Below, one piece after another: positions 1 through 9,805 of a DNA stretch of 64,000 nt. A program made the position numbers and the translations under genes. The notes beneath the pieces are model-generated. The model was not told where the DNA came from and did not search any database. It saw only the letters and a program-made list of their open reading frames with translations. Position 1 is the stretch's first letter. Each line of letters begins with the position of its first letter. Source of the DNA: Gnetum montanum (lineage: Eukaryota > Streptophyta > Gnetopsida > Gnetales > Gnetaceae); assembly GCA_015680685.1 (NCBI GenBank), contig MNCI01004661.1, forward strand, positions 512,523-576,522, in the 5' to 3' direction.

Positions 1-46
1 GATCACTTTTGACGGGGCTAACCCCGTCCAACCGCAAAACCAGACC

Positions 47-898
47 ATGGGGGTGTATAAAGACCCCCTGAACGCTAAAGAGACATCGTACGTAATTACC
101 TCGATCTATTGTGATGATGACTCCAGCACACCCCGCATTAACACCATCCATCCCGAAAACAAACAAGAAACATCTAACAAACCATTTGTGATTCAGATCC
201 CTCCCGCTAACTCTGCACCTCAATCACCTCACAACACGCAGCGGCCATTCGTAATCCGAGTGCCCTCCACCATACCCACCTCTAACGTCATGACGTGCCA
301 ACGACCGTACGTAGTGCGCATCCCTCCGGCTAACCCCGTAGGTGCACCTACCCCTCACGCTCGGCCTACCCCTTTCGTAGTTCGAGTACCACCCGCTGTT
401 GCAACGACAGAGGCCCACCCTCCGCCAAGCCCAACCCTGTATGTCGTTAGGCTATCGGTGCAAACTCCGGCCCAATCGTACACTCAACCCCGCCCTGCTC
501 CCTACGTCGTAAAGGTTCCTGGGCAATCCCAGACTCCGAGGTCAACTCCACCTCCGTGTGACACACGAGAACACCTGGCAGATAGGCTTACACGAGAACG
601 CTTGGAAAAAGAACGCCAACGGCTAGCTCTGGGGGCACCTAAGCCCACTCCCCTAAACTCTGTACCCATGTCATCATCTAACCATCAACCAAGCTTAGGA
701 AATGAAGGTGAGTCGTCTGAAACGCACGAATCATCTAAAACGACAGCTCCGAAAACTGAAAAGTCAACAAAACGAGAGATAAAACTGTTGGGTTCGATGG
801 ATCTAGTCAACACCGATAGAAACACCCCCAACAGTGAAAACTTTGCAGCCGCCTTGACACAAGTCACACAAGCATTAAACAAAAGAACACTTCACTGA
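47..898 (+). CDS. Gag C-terminal/spacer region with Pro-Phe/Tyr-Val repeats
   Basis: This 283-codon stretch precedes the protease and has no catalytic motif. It holds six copies of a short repeat of the form P-[FY]-V-[IV]-[RQK]-[IVL], mostly followed by proline (for example PFVIRVP, PYVVRIP, PYVVKVP), about 20 residues apart between residues 45 and 160. A charged segment (EHLADRLTRERLEKERQRL) and a Ser/Thr/Lys-rich tail follow. The true gag start lies left of the window. The frame closes at 898, and the continuing protease reading frame is one base back, starting within the last 30 bases, so a one-base frameshift (mutational or translational) separates them. No function for the repeats is known to me. 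Confidence 0.6.
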   Translation: MGVYKDPLNAKETSYVITSIYCDDDSSTPRINTIHPENKQETSNKPFVIQIPPANSAPQSPHNTQRPFVIRVPSTIPTSNVMTCQRPYVVRIPPANPVGAPTPHARPTPFVVRVPPAVATTEAHPPPSPTLYVVRLSVQTPAQSYTQPRPAPYVVKVPGQSQTPRSTPPPCDTREHLADRLTRERLEKERQRLALGAPKPTPLNSVPMSSSNHQPSLGNEGESSETHESSKTTAPKTEKSTKREIKLLGSMDLVNTDRNTPNSENFAAALTQVTQALNKRTLH

Positions 899-900
899 GC

Positions 901-1842
901 TTGTATGATCTAGTCCTAACATCTCAAACGCATCGGGAAGCTCTAGTACGCATGTTAACGTCAATCCCGATAAGCGAGGACTTACCCCCAAACGAGCCCT
1001 CCATCCATGCGGTGATGTTCTCGCCTCGCGGGACTACTCCTAAGCCACTAAACTTTCATGATAACAACATCAAGGTGGATAAGAAAACGGGGGAGGTAAC
1101 AATAGCCCCCATGTTTATAACAATATATATAAACCGGTTCAAAATACATAAGGTCCATGTAGACGATGGAGCTGCGACAAACGTTGTGCCGTACCACATC
1201 ATTGAACAACTAGGACTTACTGAACTACTTAAACCAACCACGACTACATGTTTAAGGTTATTCAGTGGGTCACGCGTAATGGTGAAAGGTACAATAACCT
1301 TAAACTTCATAGCGGGAGATCAATTCCCAACATTTGTCGACTTCCTAGTGGTGGATGAGATGCTGGGGTTCAACCTAATACTGGGAAAACCTTGGTTAGC
1401 CCAATTGAGGGCTATCTCCTCGCCTATACATCAAGAAATTCACCTGCCTTATGAAGGCGGAGAAATCGTCATACGCGGTGAAGCAGCTACTCCTATTATC
1501 TCGTCGCATATGGACATGGACCAAGGCTCGGAAGTCGAACTTGAAAAACCTAGCCAGAATAACGAGAATCCGCAACCATTGGTAAGCAGTAAATCTTTTG
1601 ACATGGAACAAAAGCCTCCTCAAATAGAAACGCCTGGACCTCCTCAAGTAGAAGCTAATATAGAGCTCTCTACGGACACTGAAATAGCTGAAAACGCTAA
1701 CACAAAAGACATTCCATCAGAAGTCCCTTGGGCCGAATTACCGTTTAACGTAATCAGCGAAGGGGATGCTGAATACCGAATCATACCTGTTGAAACATCA
1801 TCCAACATTAAAACGAAAAAAATCAAAAAATTACTGAAATGA
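901..1842 (+). CDS. Retroviral-type aspartic protease domain
   Basis: The motif VDDGAATNVVP near residue 91 is the retropepsin active site (D-D/S-G-A form), and NLILGKPWL near residue 155 is the conserved ILG-x-PWL motif of Ty3/gypsy proteases. The domain would process the Gag-Pol polyprotein. It opens with a TTG in frame with upstream coding sequence, so the region is probably fused to the preceding ORF by frameshift rather than started independently. After about residue 200 the sequence is low-complexity and acidic. It ends at 1842, immediately before a tandem-repeat array, and the RT resumes only at 7355. Ogre-type elements have a spliced intron between protease and RT, which could explain the layout. 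Confidence 0.85.
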   Translation: MYDLVLTSQTHREALVRMLTSIPISEDLPPNEPSIHAVMFSPRGTTPKPLNFHDNNIKVDKKTGEVTIAPMFITIYINRFKIHKVHVDDGAATNVVPYHIIEQLGLTELLKPTTTTCLRLFSGSRVMVKGTITLNFIAGDQFPTFVDFLVVDEMLGFNLILGKPWLAQLRAISSPIHQEIHLPYEGGEIVIRGEAATPIISSHMDMDQGSEVELEKPSQNNENPQPLVSSKSFDMEQKPPQIETPGPPQVEANIELSTDTEIAENANTKDIPSEVPWAELPFNVISEGDAEYRIIPVETSSNIKTKKIKKLLK

Positions 1843-1854
1843 TATTATCACTCC

Positions 1855-2115
1855 TAGTTCGAAATGACGTTAAACTACAACAAGTCCGAAATGACGTTAA
1901 ACTATAACAAGTCCGAAATGACACTAAACTACGATAAAACAGAAAAAAAAAATTAAATGCCACTCCCAGTCCGAAATGACACTAAACTATTATGTCCGCA
2001 ATGACATAAAACTAGCCACGATCAGCAACGATCGGTTGACTGAGAAATCTATTCACGTCCTCCAAAACATTTTCTGATTACACATGGGGCCCGAAATGGC
2101 CATAAACTAGTGCAT
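1855..2115. repeat. TAAACT-core tandem repeat array 1
   Basis: About six units of 25-35 bp, each carrying a form of CGAAATGAC-(3 nt)-AAACTA, run from just after the protease stop codon. They are imperfect and become irregular toward 2115. Similar arrays with the same TAAACT core but different flanking words lie at 7087-7255 and 10668-10990 of the same element. From 2116 to 2346 I see only AT-rich sequence, probably the 3' UTR of the minus-strand gene. Confidence 0.75.
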
Positions 2116-2346
2116 GCTTGTCGCTTTGCTTTTATAATCACATTTCAGTAATACCCTTAAAACAGAAAATAAACCAAAATACGTTTACATTTCTATATCA
2201 TGATAAACTCAAAATCAACAAAAAAATATTTATATAGTTATTACATACAATCAACCGACTCTGTCCATTCCACAATCTTCAAGTTATAGTTCCAGTGTAA
2301 ATCTGAGCCGAAAAACAAAGAAACAAAAAAACTTAAGAGCTAGATG

Positions 2347-5300
2347 CTAAACATCTGGGACATGACGATCGTCCCCCTTGGACCCGCCAGCACTAGAGGC
2401 CTCTGCTCCACTGGGGCCAGCCCCTCCAGTTTCATCGCCACCTTCATCCTGAAAAGACCAAAAAAAGAAATAACCAACACAAGAATAAGCGAATGTCAAA
2501 ATTTCAAATATTATTCAATCAACTAACTTCATAAAGATGAAATGCTTACCATAGGGGATCCCCCCAAGCCGAATTCTAGTCGCCGCAGGATTTCCTCTTC
2601 CGAAACACTTGACCAATCTGTCCCATCGAGGCCCAAATCAACATCTGCCAGAGCCTTTCCCTTGTCAACATTCGACCAGGTGGGACGTTTCAAAGGGAAC
2701 TCCCCCACTGACACCTCCCCGGAAGCGGTTGTTATCTTCCATTTAGGGGATTCCATCTCTACAATGGTGTTTTGAGCAAATGTGTCAAAGGCAGAGTGCA
2801 GACCAAGGCCTTCCACAAAGATTTCCAACTGTCGCTTCTCAATTGACACTTCTTTTAGCGACTTTTTATACTGGTGCTTGTGGTTCTTTTCATCTTGCCC
2901 CCATTTGCGTACTTTGGAGGCAAAAGCCTTCCAATCTTGGCACTTGGTGTTCAGCAATTCAATTTGAGCCCTGCGCTCCCCCAGTCTCCTTATCAATCCT
3001 GAGTGACGATTAGGTAAGTTCCAATACCTCGTATACGTGACCTCAGAGGTCCGCCAAGAGCAATCATTGTCTAATCTGGCTGCGGCGAATTCATACCGGG
3101 CCTTCAGATCGTCACGTTCCACCGTTAGTTCAGAAACCTCTTTCTCTTTCGCCTGAATCTGGAGCCATAATTGCTCAATGGATCTCCTACACGTCCATAC
3201 TGCTTTTGCATTGTGAACAAAGCCCTTTGCTACTTCTTCATAAACGGGTCTGGGCACTTGTTCAATTTCTGGGGAAAGTGTGGGCAAACTCTCCATGTTG
3301 ACAGTCTCGGACGGATCCCACCTCAGTTGGGCACCTATCCATGGGGAAAAGACAAACGTTAGACCAGAAAAAATCGGGAATCAAACTCTAACATAGGAAG
3401 GACCTTTGGATGTTTCCATACCTATTTCAGGATGAATCCCTTCGATCCGCTCAACGTCCTCCTTGGCCACACCAGCTACGAAATCCCTTTTACTTGGCAT
3501 TTCCATCCAAGTAAAAGGTCCATCAGGGCACGACGTGCTGACCTTTGGTGGCACTTTAGGGGGAATCTCTGGCTCCTTCTCAGGGATGGTCTCGCTCTCC
3601 TCTGAGTCAAACGAAAAATCCACAATGAGATAAAAATATATTAGGCTACATGACTAAGTAACGAGACATACCATTCCCTCTAATCTCTTCCGATGTGGGA
3701 GGGGCTCCAAGGTCCAAGTTGCCTGTGAGAAAATTACTGAACATATTGTCAGTCTCTGCTTGATCATCCACCGGTTTGGTGTCTCCAGTTCCTTCCCCCA
3801 GCAACTCAGTCCCTCCCGCGGGGTCAGTTAACTCCTCATCCTCAGGTATAGTCTGCAAATCATGTCTCTTGACTTCTCAACACAAAACAGATGAAGTTAG
3901 CCGCATACAACCATTAATCGTTCAAACTATCCGCAAGATAAGTGAAGTAAAGAAAATGAGAGGTTTACCAGGTATTTTAAATCGAATCCGCTTTACTTTG
4001 GGCAGTTTAATCTCACTGGTCTCCTCAACTGCGCGGTCACGCTTCGTCAACTTCGACTTGGCTTTGCCTATTATGTCCTTGACTACTCGCTCCGCCTTTT
4101 TGGCAGCATAGGACATTTCGTCTGGTTCCAGCCCTACACTGTCGCGCGTATGGAGAGAGGCACTGGACGATCCACCCGTAATGATCGTAAGGGATTCATC
4201 AATCCCCTCGGGGGCGTCTTGGGACTTAGCCGTGTCGAATAGGTGGTTTATCCAGGGGCGAGATAACTGATTCCTATGACGCAAAACATATCTGTCCTCC
4301 CCACGAACCACTAAAAATTCAGCCAAACGACGAACATAACCGGGAAAAAAGGCAAAAGTGAAGTGGGACTGGACGTCTATGTTCGAACGTAGCCGCGCTA
4401 TCTCTTTAGTCATGCCCGATACTAAGAATTCAGCCCAATTGTAGCGCACGCCAGCCTCTAGAATAGTGCGCACGACTCGCACTGCTTCAACCCCGAGACT
4501 CTTAACTTGTGATAGAGTCTTCGGAAACAGACGTGCCCGAAATAAGGGGTAGAGCTCATTGACTTCCTCAACTTTCGTCCTCCCCTGCATTGGAAATCCT
4601 TTGGCACCCTTTGTCGCCCCTAACCAATCCTCTGAAGCGCGGATCGTCTGAATTTCTTTTTGCGTCCTATCTAAAACAATCTTTACACCACTTGTAGGCA
4701 CGCCAAACAAATTCGCAAAAAATTGGGGCGATAATTCAAAAATCACTTTAACGCCCTTAATACGAGCACTATAGCGAAACACAGATCTGTCAAACGAATC
4801 CACGATCCCGATCATCTCCGCTATAGACACGTTCGGGCTAGGGGCCGTGAAGAGCGCCATGAAGCCGGCATGTTCTAAACAGGCAATGATGGATGGCGGG
4901 GCTTTTACCCGTAACCACTTCTGGGCGGCAACGGTTTCACCGAATTTCATAGAAAGAGTCGCTTCAGTCTGCCCGGTCACAATAGAATCCCCGCCAGAGG
5001 TAGTGCCAGCTGTAGAAACAAATTCAAAACTCTCGCATTAGTTTAACACTCGGTAATTGAACAAACACATCACGACATCTAGAAAACGTTGTCACTTACT
5101 CTCCGTGTTAGACTTCGAGGTTTCGCCCAGATCAGAAGCAGATGGAAAAATTGGTCCATTAGGGGACCAGTCAGCGTGCAACCATTCACGCGCGGTGCAT
5201 TGTCCAAACACCTTAGAAAATTTCTTGTGGAAGTGCTTCATGGCGCCGCTAGTGTGGGCCAAAACGGCCCCGCGAAGAGTGGGGCCCACCATGAACACCT

Positions 5301-6783
5301 CCAAAGCCGTGCGTGCCAATGCAATCCCATCATCGCCTGCATAGGCCCCTTCTTTCGTAACTTTCGGCCTACAGAAAGGCGAAAACATGTGTTAAAACAA
5401 GAACAAATATTTGAATATAAAAAAGAGGAACAGCCAGATCTAAAACAAGATTACCTTTCTACCCAGTATACTGAGCCGGGAGGATTTTGAAACAAGGTGT
5501 GTGCGCGGCTAGCCAGAAATAATGTGTCGTTGATATAGTTAGGCCCCCGCGGCAGTCGGTCCCACACACGCGTCAATGGACGGGTAGATTTTGGACCACC
5601 TGGGGGAACACCCTCGGCGACAAGTGGCCCTTCATCGATATCGTCCATAAACATTTTAACACCCTCTGCTGCACCGGGTAACATGACCTCGATGATGCTC
5701 CGCGCTACATCCTCGCCTAGGTGGGACCAAATCACAACCCTGAAATGGTCTAATATGAAGGCCAAAAATTCGCAGGCCTCGTCCCGAAACCAGACCCCAT
5801 TGTTCTCAACGGTTAAGTCTAGGGTCGGATCACCGCCCTCAATGGGACCAAACCATGTCAACACCCCAACTAGCTCAACCACTAGAAGGGGAGGTTCAAC
5901 GTCCCTGCAAACCATTAAGACAACTCCAAAGATCAACCATACCGAAGACTTCATTTTAAAAAATAGACATTCGCGGAAAATTTTTCTAACTGTTATGCTC
6001 GGCGTATACGCTGGGCGTAGAGAGAAAAAAATAGTTACGCTCGGCGTATACGCTGGGCGTAGAGAGAAACAGTTACGTTCGGCGTATACGCTGGGCGTAG
6101 AGAGAAAAACAGTTACGCTCGGCGTAGAGAGAAAAACAGTTACGCTCGGCATAGAGAGAAAAACAGTTACGCTCGGCATATACGCTGGGCGTAGAGAGAA
6201 AAACAGTTACGCCCAGAGTGTACGCTGGGCGTAGAGATAAATAATTACGCTCAGCGTATACGCTGGGCGTACACGTTAAAAACTATCTACGCTGTGCATA
6301 ATACGACTTTACGCTGAATAGGCTTACGCTGCGAAATATCTTACGCCCAGCGTATACGCTGTAGAAACCCTCGGCGTATACGCTGAGTGTAGACCATCTG
6401 CGTCAGAAGCAAGTACAAGTGTCTACGCTCGGCGTATACGCTCAGTGTATATGCCGATAATCGTCTACGCTGAACACCGAAAAATGAAGCCGTGACAGTC
6501 TACGCCGAAAACGACACACGCGACGTCTACGCCGGTACAATACCCTGAACCCTTTACGCTCGGCGTATACGCCGAAACCCTGGATGCCAACTATCTACGC
6601 TACAAAAAAATAGACGTGGAAAAATAAGCAAAAAACAGGGTCAAGAGCCTACCTGCTAGAAGATCCAGGCCATGCGGGAAGACTCGGGCGGGGTAGGCCC
6701 TGCAGCATCGCCTCGCTCTCCTCCGCGAACGTCAGTTCTGGACCTTTCTTTCCTCGGACTTCTATTTCCTTACCTCTGCCCAT
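2347..6783 (-). CDS. Intact 8-exon antisense gene inside the retrotransposon: degenerate FCP1-like phosphatase + plant-transposon-protein-like domain + coiled coil
   Basis: Exons by GT-AG rules: 6783-6653, 5904-5455, 5368-5100, 5009-3969, 3872-3672, 3601-3422, 3334-2550, 2448-2347. They total 3159 nt, all seven junctions keep phase, and no stop occurs before TAG at 2347-2349, giving about 1052 aa. Residues 44-240 resemble plant FCP1/NLI-interacting-factor-like phosphatases (FRVVIWS, VWDRL, NDTLFLASRAHTLFQNPP), but the position of the catalytic DxD reads VVELVGVL and the later DD pair reads AS, so it should be catalytically dead. Residues 284-520 hold a domain with RIKGVKVIFELSPQF and LFGVPTSGV that resembles the additional ORFs of the Athila-like elements here. 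A basic stretch (KAKSKLTKRDR, KVKRIRF; possible nuclear signal), an acidic linker, a coiled coil (about residues 785-830) and a Gly/Ser/Asp tail follow. Exon 5's acceptor is the least canonical. Role unknown. Confidence 0.85.
5994..6600. repeat. GCGTATACGC palindromic iteron array in intron 1 of the antisense gene
   Basis: Tandem units of about 40 bp built from CTCGGCGTATACGCTGGGCG and AGAGAGAAAAACAGTTACG run from 5994 to about 6260, then degenerate into scattered TACGC words up to 6600. The core GCGTATACGC is a perfect 10-bp palindrome. The array fills most of intron 1 (5905-6652), close behind the antisense promoter. The same core recurs in the element's LTR at 12128-12372, just upstream of the LTR TATA box. 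Confidence 0.85.
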
Positions 6784-6907
6784 CTCGGTGTCTACGCTGA
6801 GGTTTGTCTCGGCATCTACGCTGGGGTTTCGCTTGGCGTCTACGCTGGGGTTTCACTCGCATGCTCACGCTTGGAGGGACAAATGACAAATGAAGCCCCT
6901 TTTCCCC

Positions 6908-6914
6908 TTTTATA
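6908..6914 (-). promoter_or_regulatory. TATA box of the antisense gene
   Basis: On the minus strand the sequence reads ACTATAAAAGGGG about 125 nt upstream of the exon 1 ATG at 6783. That spacing predicts transcription starting near 6880 with a 5' UTR of about 100 nt. The DNA upstream (6920-6975) is GC-rich with CGTC/CGCC words; the 5' UTR itself contains three CAGCGTAGA words. It supports the antisense gene being a separate transcription unit and not merely an open frame. Confidence 0.6.
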
Positions 6915-7086
6915 GTACTCCAACGCCGACACCGACGCTGACGCTGATGCTGGCGTTGACGACGCCGCCGCCGCCCTTTGTTTTCCTTACCTTTTTGCCT
7001 CGTTTTTCGTGCTTTTTCAGATTTTCCTTGAATTTTTGAAAAATACATAAAAATTACATGCATAAACTAAATAAAACGCAAAATTT

Positions 7087-7255
7087 CGGCATTAAACTGC
7101 CGTTAGTTGCCCGGTAAGGCATTAAACTGCCGTTCGTTGCCCGGTAAGGCAATAAACTACTGTTCGTTGCCCGGTAAGGCATTAAACTGCTGTTAGTTGC
7201 CCGGTAAGGCATTAAATTGCCGTTCGTTGCCCGGTAAGGCATTAAACTGCCGTTT
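7087..7255. repeat. TAAACT-core tandem repeat array 2 (30-bp unit)
   Basis: Five to six near-identical 30-bp units of the form GGCATTAAACTGCCGTT followed by CGTTGCCCGGTAA lie upstream of the antisense promoter and before RT. Each unit contains short inverted parts (GGCA/TGCC). The units are more regular than those at 1855-2115, suggesting recent amplification. Confidence 0.85.
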
Positions 7256-7354
7256 CACTGTTACGTTAATCCATTGTCATACATATACACTAAAAATTAC
7301 CAAAAGACATAAAACGACCATCGCTATCTTACCAGGCTCTCTATTTATTGACAG

Positions 7355-7754
7355 GAACTAGCCCAATGGATTGCAAGCGCTTAACTAAGCCGTTGGTTAT
7401 TGATGGACCATACGGCGAGGTCGAAATGAATATCGACATGAATCTCATCCATGCGAGCTCATCAACAAACAACGCAATAATAGCTTCAACACAGCAAACG
7501 GTTAACGACTATGAGGGTATGACAAAATCCCTCGACATAGAAGCCGAAAATATTACCGAAGATCCTCTAACCGAAACTCCCATCACCATGCCGGATGGGG
7601 AAATTAAAATTCTAAAAGTAAGCGCATTACTAGAACCGCGTCTAGCTAGAGATATCGAAAACGTGCTTAAGGACAATATGAAAGCGTTTGCTTGGTCCTA
7701 TACGGACATGCCCGGACTAGACCCGCGTATCATCCAGCACAACATTATCCTTGA
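7355..7754 (+). CDS. Pol segment before RT core (N-terminal part of RT)
   Basis: The frame carries the pre-RT motif AFAWSYTDMPGLDPRIIQH, matching the W-x-x-x-DMPG-I/L-DP signature just before plant Ty3/gypsy RT. It opens directly after TTATTGACAG, a plausible 3' splice site at 7354, consistent with the intron between protease and RT known in Ogre-type elements. The matching donor was not identified. Coding stops at the N gap at 7755. Confidence 0.75.
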
Positions 7755-8034
7755 NNNNNNNNNNNNNNNNNNNNNNNNNNNNNNNNNNNNNNNNNNNNNN
7801 NNNNNNNNNNNNNNNNNNNNNNNNNNNNNNNNNNNNNNNNNNNNNNNNNNNNNNNNNNNNNNNNNNNNNNNNNNNNNNNNNNNNNNNNNNNNNNNNNNNN
7901 NNNNNNNNNNNNNNNNNNNNNNNNNNNNNNNNNNNNNNNNNNNNNNNNNNNNNNNNNNNNNNNNNNNNNNNNNNNNNNNNNNNNNNNNNNNNNNNNNNNN
8001 NNNNNNNNNNNNNNNNNNNNNNNNNNNNNNNNNN
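7755..8034. other. Assembly gap (280 N) removing the RT catalytic core
   Basis: All 280 positions are N. In relatives the distance between the pre-RT motif and the YVDD box is about 175 residues (roughly 525 bp), so the gap is probably under-sized or a placeholder, and the frame across it cannot be trusted. Confidence 0.9.
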
Positions 8035-9805
8035 GCTCAATGATTACGTGGATGACATAGTGGTTAAATCAAAAACGTCAGAACAACATGTACAGGATCT
8101 TGACTTGGTGTTAAAACGTTGTCTAAAATACGAACTAAGGCTTAACCCAAAGAAATGCGTTTTCGGCATCAAGACAGGTAAACTACTTGGATTCATAACC
8201 TCAGAAGCAGGGATACGGGTAGACCCCGATAAGGTTAAGGCCATTACAAACCTAAAATCACCTAGCAACCTAACCAAACTTCGAGGGCTACAAGGTCGAT
8301 TACAATTCATCAGGAGGTTCATAGAAAAATTGACAGAAAAACTAACACCCATGAACCACCTACTATGCAAAAATGTCCATTTCGAATGGACCCCGCAGTG
8401 CCAAGAAGCATTTGACAACATTAAGACGACGCTTGCTCGACTACCCACGGTGTATCCACCCAAAAACGACAAGCCGTTTTACATCTACCTGGCCACACCA
8501 GAATCATCAATCGCGTCTATGCTTTGCCAGAAACAAGATGACGGAACTGAAGTCCCTGTATATTACCTGAGCCATGAATTAGTTGCCCACGAAAAAAGAT
8601 ACAACGACGTAGAAAAGTCATGTTTAGATTTAGTTTTCTCTTTAAAGAAATGGCGACATTATCTTTTCCAAAATCAGGCTAACATAATTTGCAAAGACAA
8701 TGTACTCAGAGCTATAACTGAAAATATCTACGAATCAAGCAGGATAGCCCGTTGGAAGGCCATCATAGCTGAGTTTGACCTGCGCTACGTGGCACAATCG
8801 TCAGTCAAAGGCCAAGCCATAGCAAATCAAATGACTACGTCGCCAACACAAGATCCAGGTACAATAGAACCCGAATTCCCAGATGAAAATGTAAATGCAA
8901 TAGATACGGTGCCAGATAACTACGACGTCATTCTAAACTTCGATGGAGCATCCACCTCTCGAGGAGGAAGTGCCGCCGCTGTAATCACATACCCCTCTGG
9001 GAAAATTAAACGTTTTGCTTATCTCTTCAATTTCCATTGTACTAATAACATAGCAGAGTATGAAGGCCTCCTTAGGGGTCTCGCGGCCGCACTAGCTTCG
9101 GACATTACATGGCTTGTAGTCAGAGGGGACTCACAACTAGTCGTAAACCAAGTCACAGACGTCTATACATGTAAAGCACAACACTTTCAACCATACTGTG
9201 ATTTGGCTAAACACCTACTTAAACGATTCGAAAGCGTCGATGTCCAACACGTCTCCAGGAATGACAATACCATTGCAGACGCATTAGCAACCTTGGCCTT
9301 AAACATATCCCCTGACATGTTTCACGCATTACCAAGCTCCGTAACCAGTTGTGCCGAGCCCATAACCAATACTCTCGACATGCTGCCAATCGCATCTGTC
9401 AGTACAACACACGCTAATGAATGGTACGATGACGTAAAGGAATACCTTCTGCGCGGCGAAACGCCACAACATTTAACAAACGCACAAAAGGACGCAGTAC
9501 GCAAACGTTCTAGACAATACACACTAATAGGAGACACATTGTGTCGCCGATCCTACGAAGGCATACTGCTGACATGCGTCAATAGTACCGAAGCCCAAAC
9601 AATTGTTGAACAAGTACACGACGGAATATGCGGGGGACACATTGCACCGAAGGCAATGGCAACCAAAATAAGACGCTTAGGCTACTATTGGCCACACATG
9701 GAGTACGACTGTCTGTCCAAGGTCAAAACATGTAGTACTTGTCAAAAACATAGTAATCTAATCCATATCCCACCAAATGAGTTACACATAACACAGATCA
9801 CATGA
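8035..9805 (+). CDS. RT C-terminus, RNase H, second (archaeal-type) RNase H, integrase zinc finger
   Basis: Starts inside RT with the YVDD box (NDYVDDIVVKSKT) and thumb motifs (LNPKKCVFGIKTGKLLGF). RNase H follows with FYIYLATPESSIASMLCQ and YYLSHELVAHEKRY. The second RNase H holds the four acidic positions in FDGAS, NNIAEYEGL, GDSQLVVNQ and NTIADALA. The integrase HHCC finger (VHDGICGGHIAPKAMATKIR through CSTCQKH) closes the frame. Conserved residues are intact, so decay here is light. The frame ends at TGA 9803-9805, where relatives have tryptophan before FQKWGLDLIGP. Confidence 0.9.

Noticed and set aside
860-900. Canonical -1 slippery heptamer at the Gag/protease overlap
   Set aside because: The A-rich stretch does not fit the X-XXY-YYZ pattern in the Gag frame, so I only report an unexplained shift.
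2529-4980. Several independent small minus-strand genes
   Set aside because: Splice sites join all of these frames in phase into one product; alternative starts inside them are GTG/TTG or internal methionines.
3969-5009. Assignment of exon 4 to the MAIN/MAIL-type plant mobile domain
   Set aside because: The VIFELSPQFFANLFGVP layout fits the Athila-type additional ORF better; I could not see the diagnostic mobile-domain motifs, so only a general resemblance is claimed.
5994-6600. Repeat/spacer pattern resembling a CRISPR array
   Set aside because: Units are degenerate and spacers are also repeated; the context is a plant retrotransposon intron with no cas genes.
6770-7242. Arg-rich and MPYRATN-repeat ORFs on the minus strand
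   Set aside because: They are translations of GC-rich promoter DNA and of the 30-bp tandem repeat; repeated peptide simply mirrors the DNA repeat and lies upstream of the antisense start.
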